NCBI GenBank assembly: GCA_041441555.1
Contig: JASDSW010000039.1
Span: 14,574 to 78,573, forward strand
DNA length: 64,000 bases
Direction of reading: 5' to 3'
Source of the DNA: Pseudaeromonas sp041441555
Lineage (GTDB): Bacteria; Pseudomonadota; Gammaproteobacteria; Enterobacterales; Aeromonadaceae
Position numbers and translations under genes: made by a program. The notes below the pieces were generated by a model. That model did no database searches, was not told the origin of the DNA, and was given only the letters and a program-made list of their open reading frames with translations. Of the stretch, positions 34,872-43,661 are shown in pieces (within the stretch, counting starts at the first letter, position 1; each line of letters starts with the position of its first letter).

Positions 34872-35443
34872 CAGTAGCTGCTTCCCTTGATGTAGTTGCG
34901 CAGTTGGCTGTCCTGCAGGATCTGCTCAAGCAGCGAGGATAGGTGCTCGTTCAGCTGCAACTCGATGTCGCCGATATCGGGCTGGGTGGCGCTCTCCTTC
35001 ATGGCGGATTTGCGGAACTCCTTGGTGATGCTGGCGCCGTTGCGCTCGGCCTTCACCTTGACCTGCAGGTTGACCCGGCTCTTGTAGACCAGCCCCGGCT
35101 TGGTGATTTCCGACTGCAGTTGATCGACGATCAGGGTCAGGTGGGTGTCACCTTGGGCCGAGATCTGCGCCCCCTGGGCGGTCAGCCCCTTGCCGAGGCG
35201 ATCGGCCAGGACGCTGGCCGGGCTGACGTTGTTGGCCAGCAGCACGACGGGCTCTTTTTTGATCTTGATCTTGATGATCTGGCTGCCGACGCGAGTGTCC
35301 TGGTTGTCGATGGCCACGGCATTGCCGCTGTAGATGTTGTCCGGCTGATCGTTGATCTGCGGGTTGATGCTGGCGGTCTCCGGCCAGGTGGTGGCGCAGC
35401 CACCGAGGGACAGAGCGAGCAGGGTAAACAGTATGCGTTTCAT
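34871..35443 (-). CDS. yajG: YajG-family lipoprotein
   Basis: A 190-aa lipoprotein with signal peptide and lipobox LGGC (Cys about residue 16). The mature part is beta-rich and matches the YajG family (RVGSQIIKIKIKKEPVVLL, VSPASVLADRLGKGL). Its function is unknown; in enterobacteria yajG lies beside ampG, and here it is also near ampG but on the opposite strand. It lies nine bases after rlmG and overlaps ppiA by one base. Confidence 0.9.
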   Translation of the reverse strand: MKRILFTLLALSLGGCATTWPETASINPQINDQPDNIYSGNAVAIDNQDTRVGSQIIKIKIKKEPVVLLANNVSPASVLADRLGKGLTAQGAQISAQGDTHLTLIVDQLQSEITKPGLVYKSRVNLQVKVKAERNGASITKEFRKSAMKESATQPDIGDIELQLNEHLSSLLEQILQDSQLRNYIKGSSY

Positions 35444-35452
35444 GGTGACTCC

Positions 35453-36589
35453 CTAGGATTTAATTGCGCGTAAAATAACAAACTTTTGGTTAGAGGCAAT
35501 ACAGTCCACCCGATTAAACAGGCGCTGCAGCTTGATGTGATAACCCAGATGCCGGTTCCCGACGATCCGAAGCTCTCCGCCCGAGCTCAGGCAGCGCTCG
35601 GCATCGCAAAACATCTGCCAGGCCAACTGGTCGGTGATGGTTTGCAGCTGGTGAAACGGCGGATTGCACAGCACCGCCTGAAGGGAGCCGCTGGCGACCT
35701 GCTCTAGGCTGTTGCCGAGCAGGAACTGGCAGCGATTCAGATCGGCGGGGCGGTTGGTTTCGACATTCAACCGGCTGGAGGCGATGGCCATGTGGGATTC
35801 GTCGACAAACAGCAGCTCGGCATCCGGATTGTCCGCCAGAGCGCGCAAGCCCAGTACGCCGTTGCCGCATCCAAGATCGGCAATGGTGCCTGAAAGGTCA
35901 TGGGGCTGGTGCTGCAGGAACAGCCGGGCACCGATATCCAGACTGGCCCGCGAGAAGACGTTGGCATGGTTGTGGATGCGCTCCTTGCTGTCGGGCAGCT
36001 CCCAAACGGTGGGGTAGGGATTGACCGGTTGCGGGCGTTCGGCCACCTGGGTATGGATCAAGCGCGCCTTCTTCCAGGCCAGCGAGGTGCGGGTCGGCCC
36101 CAGGATCTGTTCAAACAGCGCCAGGGTCGAGTTGTGGATGTCCCGGGCCTTGGCACCGGCCAGGATACGGGTGGTTGGGGTCACCACCTGACGCAGGGCC
36201 AGGAGTTGCTGCTCCAGCAGGGCCAGCGTCTTGGGAACCTTGAGGAGCACCAGGGCGGGGGCGGCCGGAAGAGGGTCGAGGGAGCCGAGCAAGGTCACGG
36301 CTGCCTCCGGCAGGTCGTTGCGCTCGAGATTGCGCCGGGTCGCCTCCTGGCTCAGAAAGGAGTCGCTGACACAGATGGGCGCGTGGGCACGCAGGGCGCA
36401 TGCCAGGGCGCCGAAGGTGTCGTTCAGGATCAGCACGGAGCCTGCGGGTGCCGGATCCTCGAAGTCGAAACTTGCCAGTTCTTGCAGCAGATACTCATCG
36501 GCGGCCTCCCAGGCCTGTAGATTGCTATCCGTGGTCGGTGGGTAACGCTCCAGGGACAGGAGCTGGCCTGCCAGTTCAACTTGGCTCAT
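35453..36589 (-). CDS. rlmG: 23S rRNA (guanine-1835-N2)-methyltransferase
   Basis: AdoMet-dependent enzyme modifying G1835 of 23S rRNA. From the ATG at 36589 it is 378 aa, matching E. coli RlmG. The N-terminal half is a degenerate methyltransferase domain (LQAWEAADEYLLQEL, VLILNDTFGALACAL). The C-terminal catalytic domain has the AdoMet motif IADLGCGNGVLGL and the NPPF catalytic motif in AVLCNPPFHQ. An upstream in-frame start at 36703 would add 38 unsupported residues. RsmC is the nearest alternative but has a different N-terminus. Confidence 0.93.
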   Translation of the reverse strand: MSQVELAGQLLSLERYPPTTDSNLQAWEAADEYLLQELASFDFEDPAPAGSVLILNDTFGALACALRAHAPICVSDSFLSQEATRRNLERNDLPEAAVTLLGSLDPLPAAPALVLLKVPKTLALLEQQLLALRQVVTPTTRILAGAKARDIHNSTLALFEQILGPTRTSLAWKKARLIHTQVAERPQPVNPYPTVWELPDSKERIHNHANVFSRASLDIGARLFLQHQPHDLSGTIADLGCGNGVLGLRALADNPDAELLFVDESHMAIASSRLNVETNRPADLNRCQFLLGNSLEQVASGSLQAVLCNPPFHQLQTITDQLAWQMFCDAERCLSSGGELRIVGNRHLGYHIKLQRLFNRVDCIASNQKFVILRAIKS

Positions 36590-36785
36590 GCGAATCTCAT
36601 TGCGATGGGGTGGATCAGATGGCGCTATTCTACCTGTCCGCTTCGGTTTCACCAATTTTCGCGACCAAGAAAGGGGGCAGTGGGCGCTCGGTGATGGCGG
36701 CATACTTGAGTCGATCTGTGTCTGTCGCTATGGTGCTGGCGCAAACCTTGGCTTTTCATCTTGAATCCCTATCGGAGCCCCCATC

Positions 36786-37091
36786 ATGACGATGCAGCAA
36801 CAGATCGAAGAGAAACTCCAGCAGGCTTTTTCCCCCACGCATCTGACCGTCAGCAACGAGAGCCATATGCATCGTGTCGCTCCCGGTGCCGAGAGCCATT
36901 TCAAGGTGGTACTGGTCAGTGAGCAGTTTGTCGGCCAACGCCCTCTGGCCCGCCATCGGGCCGTCAACTCGGTGCTGGCCGACGAGCTGGCGGGTGTCGT
37001 CCATGCCCTGGCGCTGCATACCTATTCCCCGGAGGAGTGGTCGCAGCGCGGGGAGGCACCGCGTACCGCGCCTTGCGTCGGCAAGCCCTGA
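36786..37091 (+). CDS. bolA: BolA-family protein
   Basis: A 101-aa protein with the BolA class-II KH-like fold, linked to iron-sulfur cluster trafficking with monothiol glutaredoxins and to stress morphology. Visible features are IEEKLQQAFSPTHLTVSNES, the conserved His-containing SHMHRVAPG segment and RHRAVNSVLADEL with the family's invariant His. It is divergent from rlmG and precedes nqrA. Confidence 0.93.
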   Translation: MTMQQQIEEKLQQAFSPTHLTVSNESHMHRVAPGAESHFKVVLVSEQFVGQRPLARHRAVNSVLADELAGVVHALALHTYSPEEWSQRGEAPRTAPCVGKP

Positions 37092-37345
37092 GTCGGCATC
37101 AACCGTGGTTTCCTGGAGCCAAGTGGTGACGGCTGGCGTTGTTATTTTTTTGTGATATCCGGTGCAGATAGCCACTGAACTCGAGTCATCGGACGGCTAT
37201 CCATGCTAGTCTCTTGCTCTGAGCCAGGATGGCATCGTTATGATTTTCGTCGTTTTTTTGAACCTCGTTAGCCATCCCGAACGGCTGTTATTCGGCAGGC
37301 CCCTGAGCTTGCTTTCCTTTCTCTGCCAATCAACCGGGAAAGACG

Positions 37346-38689
37346 ATGATCACGATTAGCAAAGGGCTGGATCTGCCCATTCAGGGTACGCCGTTACCCA
37401 CCATCTATGATGGCGCCGCCGTGCGTCATGTTGCGCTACTTGGCGAAGAGTTTCCCGGCCTACGGCCGACCCTGCTGGTCAAGGTCGGCGATGCGGTGCA
37501 GAAGGGACAGGCGCTGTTCAGCGACAAGAAGAACCCAGGGGTGCTGTTCACTGCACCGGCTGCCGGGCGTGTCGAGGCCATTCACCGTGGCCCACAACGG
37601 GTCTTTGAGTCCCTGGTGATCGCCTGTGACGAGAGCCTCGGTGCCGTCAGCTTCCCGCGTCATGAATCCACGGCCTTGAGTCAACTCCCGCGTGAGCTGG
37701 TTCAGCAACAGTTGGTCGATTCCGGCCTGTGGACGGCGCTACGCACCCGCCCCTACAGCAAGACGCCGCAGTTGGGCTCGGTGCCGCGTGCCATCTTCGT
37801 CACGGCGATGGACACCAACCCGCTGGCGCTGGATCCGGCTCTGGTGATCCTGGAGCAACCGGCGGCATTTCTCGATGGTCTGGCTGTCCTGTCTCGCCTC
37901 ACCGATGGCAAGGTGCACGTCTGCAAGGGCGAGGGCAGCCTGCCCCGCTCACCGCTGTCCCAGGTCGTGGAGCAGCTCTTCGTCGGCCCCCATCCGGCCG
38001 GATTGCCAGGCACACACATTCACTTCATCGATCCGGCATCAGCGAGCAAGACTCTCTGGCATGTCGGCTATCAGGACGTCATCGCCATCGGTCATCTGTT
38101 TGTTCGCGGTGAGCTCTACAACGAGCGCATCATCAGTCTGGCCGGCCCCGGGGTCCTGGCTCCGCGCCTGCTGCGCACCCAGTTGGGGGCTTGTATCAGC
38201 GAGCTGACCGCCGGTGAATTGCATGGCGGCGAGCTGCGGGTGCTCTCGGGCTCGGTGCTCTCCGGTGCCGTGGCCAAGGGCGCCCATGACTATCTGGGCC
38301 GCTTCCATCTACAGATCTCCGTGTTGGCCGAGGGACGCGAGAAGGAGTTTTTGGGCTGGGTCATGCCGGGGAGGAAGCGCTTCTCGGTCACCCGCAGCTT
38401 TCTGGGCCATCTGTTCCGCGGCCAGAAGTATGCCTTCACCACCGCCAAGCATGGTGGCGACCGGGCCATGGTACCCATCGGCAACTACGAGAAGGTGATG
38501 CCGCTGGATATTCTGCCAACCCTGCTGCTGCGCGATCTGGTGGTTGGTGATACCGACAGCGCCCAGCAGTTGGGGTGTCTGGAGCTGGATGAAGAGGATC
38601 TGGCGCTCTGCACCTTCGTCTGCCCGGGCAAGACCGAATACGGCCCCTTGCTGCGTCGCTGTCTGACCAAGATTGAACTGGAGGGCTGA
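37346..38689 (+). CDS. nqrA: Na+-translocating NADH:quinone reductase subunit A
   Basis: Cytoplasmic-side subunit of 447 aa in the six-subunit sodium pump, associated with quinone binding. The start MITISKGLDLPIQG and GRKRFSVTRSFLG are characteristic. A 254-base leader with paired segments precedes it. The stop overlaps the nqrB ATG, beginning a tightly packed operon. Confidence 0.97.
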   Translation: MITISKGLDLPIQGTPLPTIYDGAAVRHVALLGEEFPGLRPTLLVKVGDAVQKGQALFSDKKNPGVLFTAPAAGRVEAIHRGPQRVFESLVIACDESLGAVSFPRHESTALSQLPRELVQQQLVDSGLWTALRTRPYSKTPQLGSVPRAIFVTAMDTNPLALDPALVILEQPAAFLDGLAVLSRLTDGKVHVCKGEGSLPRSPLSQVVEQLFVGPHPAGLPGTHIHFIDPASASKTLWHVGYQDVIAIGHLFVRGELYNERIISLAGPGVLAPRLLRTQLGACISELTAGELHGGELRVLSGSVLSGAVAKGAHDYLGRFHLQISVLAEGREKEFLGWVMPGRKRFSVTRSFLGHLFRGQKYAFTTAKHGGDRAMVPIGNYEKVMPLDILPTLLLRDLVVGDTDSAQQLGCLELDEEDLALCTFVCPGKTEYGPLLRRCLTKIELEG

Positions 38690-39930
38690 TGATGAGCCTC
38701 AAATCCCTGCTCGAACGCGTCGAGCCCCATTTCACCCCCGGGGGGCGTTATCAGAAGTGGTATCCGCTGTATGAGGCGTTTGCCACCCTGATGTTCACCC
38801 CGGGTACCGTGACCCGCTCGGCGGCCCATGTCCGTGACGGTGTCGATCTCAAACGGATCATGATCATGGTCTGGCTGGCGGTGTTCCCGGCGCTGTTCTG
38901 GGGGCTCTACAACGTCGGCAACCAGACGGTGATGGCGCTGGGCCAACAGGATGCGGCGGCTCTGTCGGCGCTGATCGATGGCAACTGGCGTTACTGGCTG
39001 ACCGATTTGCTTGGTGGCTCGCTCGGTGTCGATGCCGGTCTCTACAGCAAGATGCTGCTGGGGGCCTGTTACTTCCTGCCCATCTACCTGGTGGTGTTCA
39101 TGGTGGGTGGGATCTGGGAGGTGCTGTTTTGCATCGTGCGCAAGCACGAGGTCAATGAGGGCTTCTTCGTCACCTCCATCCTGTTTGCCATGATAGTGCC
39201 GCCGACGCTGCCTCTGTGGCAGGCGGCGCTGGGCATCACCTTCGGGGTGGTCATCGCCAAGGAGCTGTTTGGCGGCACCGGCAAGAATTTCATGAACCCG
39301 GCGCTGGCCGGTCGGGCCTTCCTCTTCTTCGCCTATCCGGCGCAGATTTCCGGGGATGCGGTCTGGGTGCCGGTGGATGGTTACTCCGGGGCCACGGCGT
39401 TGAGCCAGTGGGCGGCCGGTGGGCAGAATGCGCTGATCAACAACAGCAATGGCACCCCGATCAGCTGGCTGGATGCCTTTCTCGGCAATCTGCCGGGCTC
39501 CATCGGCGAGGTCTCGACCCTGATGATCTTGGTGGGTATGCTCGTCATCCTCTACATGGGGATCGCCTCCTGGCGCATCGTCGTTGGCGTCCTGCTTGGC
39601 ATGGCGGTAACGGCAACCCTGTTCAATCTGATCGGCTCCACCAACAACCCCATGTTTGCGATGCCGTGGCACTGGCATCTGGTGCTCGGTGGCTTCGCCT
39701 TCGGGATGGCCTTCATGGCGACGGATCCGGTTTCCGCCTCCTTCACCAACAAAGGCAAGTGGTGGTATGGCGCCCTCATCGGCTTCATGGTGGTTCTGAT
39801 CCGCGTGGTCAACCCGGCTTTTCCGGAGGGGATGATGCTCGCGATCCTGTTCGGGAACCTGTTTGCCCCCCTGTTCGATTACCTGGTGGCACAAGCCAAC
39901 ATCAAGCGGAGGATCGCCCGTGGCCAATAA
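38689..39930 (+). CDS. nqrB: Na+-translocating NADH:quinone reductase subunit B
   Basis: Polytopic membrane subunit of about 413 aa that carries covalent FMN and riboflavin and lines the sodium path. The FMN attachment motif SGATALS is present, with Thr at about residue 236. The gene begins with two Met codons (ATGATG); either could be used. It overlaps nqrA at its start and nqrC by 11 bases at its end. Confidence 0.97.
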   Translation: MMSLKSLLERVEPHFTPGGRYQKWYPLYEAFATLMFTPGTVTRSAAHVRDGVDLKRIMIMVWLAVFPALFWGLYNVGNQTVMALGQQDAAALSALIDGNWRYWLTDLLGGSLGVDAGLYSKMLLGACYFLPIYLVVFMVGGIWEVLFCIVRKHEVNEGFFVTSILFAMIVPPTLPLWQAALGITFGVVIAKELFGGTGKNFMNPALAGRAFLFFAYPAQISGDAVWVPVDGYSGATALSQWAAGGQNALINNSNGTPISWLDAFLGNLPGSIGEVSTLMILVGMLVILYMGIASWRIVVGVLLGMAVTATLFNLIGSTNNPMFAMPWHWHLVLGGFAFGMAFMATDPVSASFTNKGKWWYGALIGFMVVLIRVVNPAFPEGMMLAILFGNLFAPLFDYLVAQANIKRRIARGQ

Positions 39931-40693
39931 CAATGACACCATCGGCCGGACCTTTGCCGTCGTCGGCGGTCTGTGCCTGATCTGCTCCATTCTGGTTGCC
40001 GGTTCGGCGGTGGGTCTGCGCCCCTGGCAGGATGCCGCCAAGGCCCGGGATCGTCAGGCCAATATTCTGAGCGTGGCCAAGCTGCCGCTCACCAACATCA
40101 GCAAGGTGTACGGTGAACGCATCGAGGCGCGCCTGCTGGATCTGGATTCGGCTAAGTTCGTGGCCGGGGACGCCAACGCCTACGACATGAAGAAGGCGGC
40201 CAAGGATCCGGCCTTGAACGAGGCGATCCCGCCGGAGCTGGACAAGGCCGGCTTGCGCACCCGCGCCAAGCTGATGCCGGTCTACATGGCCAAGGATGCC
40301 AATGGTCAGCTGGAGAGCCTGATCCTGCCGATCTACGGTCAGGGGCTCTGGTCGACCATGTATGGCTTCATCTCGCTGTCGCCGGATGGCAATACCGTCA
40401 AGGGCATCACCTACTACGACCACGGCGAGACCCCGGGTCTGGGCAGTGAAATCGAGAATCCGCGCTGGCAGGCGCTGTGGCTCGACAAGCAGCTCTACGA
40501 CGGTCAAGGCAACTTTGCCCTGAAGGTAATGAAGGGGCATGCGCCGGATGGCGACAAGCACCGCATCGATGCCCTCTCGGGGGCGACTCTGACCAGCAAC
40601 GGGGTGCAGAACACCTTCGAATACTGGATGGGGCCTCACGGTTATGGTCCTTATCTCGCCACGCTGCGCAATGGAGGTCATGCTGATGACTGA
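39920..40693 (+). CDS. nqrC: Na+-translocating NADH:quinone reductase subunit C
   Basis: A 257-aa subunit with one N-terminal membrane segment (about residues 12-33) and a periplasmic FMN domain. The flavin attachment motif SGATLTS places the modified Thr at residue 225. The start is GTG at 39920, inside the nqrB end; the longer frame from 39863 overlaps nqrB by more and has no family support. ApbE, encoded downstream, is the expected flavin transferase. Confidence 0.97.
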   Translation: MANNNDTIGRTFAVVGGLCLICSILVAGSAVGLRPWQDAAKARDRQANILSVAKLPLTNISKVYGERIEARLLDLDSAKFVAGDANAYDMKKAAKDPALNEAIPPELDKAGLRTRAKLMPVYMAKDANGQLESLILPIYGQGLWSTMYGFISLSPDGNTVKGITYYDHGETPGLGSEIENPRWQALWLDKQLYDGQGNFALKVMKGHAPDGDKHRIDALSGATLTSNGVQNTFEYWMGPHGYGPYLATLRNGGHADD

Positions 40694-41333
40694 CAAGAAC
40701 GAAGCCAAACGGGTGCTGCTCGAGCCGCTGCTGAGCAACAACCCGATCATGTTGCAGGTGCTGGGGATCTGCTCGGCCCTGGCGGTCACCAGCAAGATGG
40801 AGACGGCCATGGTGATGGCGCTGGCGGTGACTGCGGTGACCGCCTTCTCCAACCTCTTCATCTCCATGGTGCGCAACTACATTCCCAACAGCGTGCGTAT
40901 CATCGCCCAGATGACCATCATCGCCTCTTTGGTGATCGTGGTCGATCAGCTGCTCAAGGCCTTCTCCTTTGAGCTCTCCAAACAGCTGTCGGTGTTTGTG
41001 GGTCTCATCATCACCAACTGTATCGTCATGGGGCGCGCCGAGGCCTACGCCATGAAGTATCCGCCGCTGCCTTCGTTCCTCGATGGCATCGGTAACGGCT
41101 TGGGTTACGGCCTGATCCTGCTGCTGGTCGGCACGGTGCGCGAGATCTTCGGCTCTGGCTCTTGGTTTGGCATTCAACTGCTGGATACGGTCAACAACGG
41201 CGGCTGGTATGTGCCCAATGGCTTGTTGCTGATGCCGCCGAGCGCCTTCTTCCTGATCGGCCTGCTGATCTGGGTAGTGCGGATCCTGCGGCCCGAGCAG
41301 CAGGAAGTCGATGAACAGGATCACAAGGAGTAA
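40686..41333 (+). CDS. nqrD: Na+-translocating NADH:quinone reductase subunit D
   Basis: Membrane subunit of 215 aa, paired with NqrE around an intramembrane iron centre. I chose the ATG at 40686 because GGAGG lies eight bases upstream and it gives the usual MTDKNEAKRVLLEPL start; ATGs at 40671 and 40680 are less well placed. FVGLIITNCIVMGRAEA is the conserved block with the cluster Cys. It overlaps nqrC by eight bases. Confidence 0.96.
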   Translation: MTDKNEAKRVLLEPLLSNNPIMLQVLGICSALAVTSKMETAMVMALAVTAVTAFSNLFISMVRNYIPNSVRIIAQMTIIASLVIVVDQLLKAFSFELSKQLSVFVGLIITNCIVMGRAEAYAMKYPPLPSFLDGIGNGLGYGLILLLVGTVREIFGSGSWFGIQLLDTVNNGGWYVPNGLLLMPPSAFFLIGLLIWVVRILRPEQQEVDEQDHKE

Positions 41334-41336
41334 GCC

Positions 41337-41933
41337 ATGGAGCATTATCTGAGTCTGTTCATCAAGTCCATCTTCATCGAGAACCTGGCACTGGCCTTCT
41401 TCCTCGGCATGTGTACCTTCCTGGCGGTCTCCAAGAAGGTCAAGACGGCCATGGGGTTGGGGATTGCGGTGGTTGTGGTGCAGGTCATCTCGGTACCGGC
41501 CAATCAGTTGGTTTACACCCATGTGCTCAAGGAGAATGCCCTGGTGCAGGGGATGGATCTCTCCTTCCTCGGCTTCATCACCTATATCGGTGTCATCGCG
41601 GCCCTGGTGCAGATCCTCGAGATGTTTCTCGATAAATATGTGCCAGCCCTCTACTCGGCACTGGGGATCTTCTTGCCGCTCATCACGGTGAACTGCGCCA
41701 TCTTCGGCGGGGTCTCCTTCATGGTGCAGCGGGAGTACAACTTCCCCGAGTCGGTGGTCTATGGCCTGGGCTCTGGCATCAGCTGGGCGCTGGCCATCGT
41801 GCTGATGGCGGCCATCCGCGAGAAGATGAAGTATTCCGATGTGCCGCCGGCCCTGCGCGGGCTTGGCATCACCTTCATCACCGCCGGTCTGATGGCGTTG
41901 GGCTTCATGTCCTTCTCCGGCATCTCGCTGTAA
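41337..41933 (+). CDS. nqrE: Na+-translocating NADH:quinone reductase subunit E
   Basis: Membrane subunit of 198 aa, related to NqrD, with about six membrane segments. ENLALAFFLGMCTFLAVSK carries one conserved Cys and ITVNCAIFGG the other, proposed iron ligands. It begins four bases after the nqrD stop. Confidence 0.97.
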   Translation: MEHYLSLFIKSIFIENLALAFFLGMCTFLAVSKKVKTAMGLGIAVVVVQVISVPANQLVYTHVLKENALVQGMDLSFLGFITYIGVIAALVQILEMFLDKYVPALYSALGIFLPLITVNCAIFGGVSFMVQREYNFPESVVYGLGSGISWALAIVLMAAIREKMKYSDVPPALRGLGITFITAGLMALGFMSFSGISL

Positions 41934-41945
41934 CAGGAGCTTTCT

Positions 41946-43172
41946 ATGCAAGAGATTATCTTGGGCGTGGTGATGTTTACCGTCATCGTGCTGGCGCTGG
42001 TGGTGCTGATCCTGGCCGCCAAGTCAAAGCTGGTGAGTTCGGGTGAGATCACCATCGCCATCAATGACGATCCGGAAAAATCGGTGACCACCACGGCGGG
42101 CGGCAAGTTGTTGGGGGCCCTGGCGGCCAATGGCATCTTTGTCTCCTCGGCCTGTGGCGGTGGCGGCACCTGTGGTCAGTGCCGTTGCAAGGTGTTGTCT
42201 GGCGGTGGTGATGTACTGCCCACCGAGATGAACCATCTGAGTAAGCGTGAAGCCAAGGCAGGTGAGCGTCTGGCCTGTCAGGTCACGGTGCGGCAGGACA
42301 TGGCCATCGAGTTGCCGGAGGAGATCTTCGGCATCAAGAAGTGGCGGTGTACCGTGCTCTCCAACGACAACGTGGCCACCTTCATCAAGGAGCTGAAACT
42401 GGCGATCCCGGAGGGCGAAGCCGTTCCGTTCCGTGCCGGGGGCTACATTCAGATCGAGGCCGAGCCCCATCACGTCAAGTTCGCCGACTTCGATGTGCCG
42501 CCCATGTACCGGGGCGATTGGGAGCGCTTCAAGCTGTTCGAGCTGGAGTCCATCGTCAAGGAGCCCATTTCTCGGGCTTACTCGATGGCCAACTATCCGG
42601 ATGAGAAGGGAATCATCATGTTGAACGTGCGCATTGCTACGCCGCCGTTTAGCAACATGTCGGTGCCGCCGGGCCAGATGTCCTCCTATATCTGGTCACT
42701 CAAACCGGGGGATCAGGTGACCATCTCCGGGCCATTCGGCGAGTTCTTTGCCAAGCAGACTCAGGCCGAGATGGTCTTCATCGGTGGTGGTGCCGGGATG
42801 GCGCCGATGCGCTCGCACATCTTCGACCAGCTCAAGCGACTGGCGACGACCCGCAAGATCAGCTTCTGGTATGGTGCCCGTTCGGTGCGCGAGATGTTCT
42901 ATGTCGAAGATTTCGACCGTCTGGCCGCCGAGTGTCCGAACTTCACCTGGCATGTGGCGCTGAGCGATCCGCAGCCCGAGGATAACTGGCAGGGCTATAC
43001 CGGCTTCATCCACAACGTCCTCTACGAACACTACCTGCGGGATCATGAGGCCCCCGAAGAGTGCGAGTTCTATATGTGTGGCCCGCCGGTGATGAATGCG
43101 GCTGTCATCAAGATGCTCAAGGATCTGGGTGTCGAGGATGAGAACATACTGCTGGATGATTTCGGCGGTTGA
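41946..43172 (+). CDS. nqrF: Na+-translocating NADH:quinone reductase subunit F
   Basis: NADH-oxidising subunit of 408 aa. An N-terminal membrane anchor (residues about 3-24) is followed by a 2Fe-2S ferredoxin domain with cysteines 70, 76, 79 and 111, a FAD domain (RAYSMANYP) and a NADH domain (IGGGAGMAPMRSH). Electrons enter here from NADH. An AGGAG ribosome site precedes the ATG. A terminator follows. Confidence 0.98.
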   Translation: MQEIILGVVMFTVIVLALVVLILAAKSKLVSSGEITIAINDDPEKSVTTTAGGKLLGALAANGIFVSSACGGGGTCGQCRCKVLSGGGDVLPTEMNHLSKREAKAGERLACQVTVRQDMAIELPEEIFGIKKWRCTVLSNDNVATFIKELKLAIPEGEAVPFRAGGYIQIEAEPHHVKFADFDVPPMYRGDWERFKLFELESIVKEPISRAYSMANYPDEKGIIMLNVRIATPPFSNMSVPPGQMSSYIWSLKPGDQVTISGPFGEFFAKQTQAEMVFIGGGAGMAPMRSHIFDQLKRLATTRKISFWYGARSVREMFYVEDFDRLAAECPNFTWHVALSDPQPEDNWQGYTGFIHNVLYEHYLRDHEAPEECEFYMCGPPVMNAAVIKMLKDLGVEDENILLDDFGG

Positions 43173-43208
43173 CCCTGGAACGCCGGGATTGATGTGACTC
43201 AAAGAGGG

Positions 43209-43239
43209 ACACCCCTGGTAGCAGGGGTGTTCTGTTTTT
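43209..43239 (+). terminator. Terminator between nqrF and nqrM
   Basis: ACACCCCTG-GTAG-CAGGGGTGT is followed by TCTGTTTTT. It separates the six structural genes from the two maturation genes. Confidence 0.85.
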
Positions 43240-43286
43240 GGCCGCCAGAAGCCGTGAATTCTGGCCCTGAGATCTGGAGATACTGC

Positions 43287-43523
43287 ATGCCGATTTTTAT
43301 TGCCACGTTGATCATTTTCTTGCTGGTTTTTCTGGGAATGGCTTTGGGCTACATACTGCGCCGCAAATCCATTCGCGGCTCCTGTGGTGGGCTGGATGCC
43401 ATTGGCATCGAGAAGGAGTGTGATTGCCCCGAGCCCTGCGATGCGCGCAAGCAGCGGATGAAAGAGCAGGCGCTGCGCGAGAACCTGCTCGAAGCCATCG
43501 ACAAGAGTGAGCGCATTCTGTAG
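43287..43523 (+). CDS. nqrM: Na+-NQR maturation protein NqrM
   Basis: A 78-aa protein with one N-terminal membrane segment and four cysteines, in SCGG and ECDCPEPC, as in the family required to install the iron centre of NqrD/E. The ATG at 43287 follows GGAGA and gives the typical short N-terminus. It lies between nqrF and apbE; in vibrios the order is nqrF-apbE-nqrM. Confidence 0.93.
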   Translation: MPIFIATLIIFLLVFLGMALGYILRRKSIRGSCGGLDAIGIEKECDCPEPCDARKQRMKEQALRENLLEAIDKSERIL

Positions 43524-43661
43524 CTCACGGCACTCCATCGTCGGCCCTTTGGGTTCGGGCTTTCCTTGTCCGTTATTCCGTGGATAATCCCAAGAGCATT
43601 CATAGACTCATACGGCCTGTCGTTTGATGCCAGGCCTCTGATCCGTTTTGAGGAGAGACGC

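Noticed and set aside
36590..36703. Longer N-terminus for rlmG beginning at 36703
   Set aside because: The extra 38 residues have no counterpart in the family; the ATG at 36589 gives the exact usual length.
38485..40041. A 518-codon minus-strand open frame opposite nqrB
   Set aside because: Low-complexity His/Gln/Asp-rich translation with no domain; the nqr genes explain the region fully.
40407..41951. A 514-codon minus-strand open frame opposite nqrC-nqrE
   Set aside because: Same antisense composition and no ribosome site; nqrC, nqrD and nqrE are secure on the plus strand.
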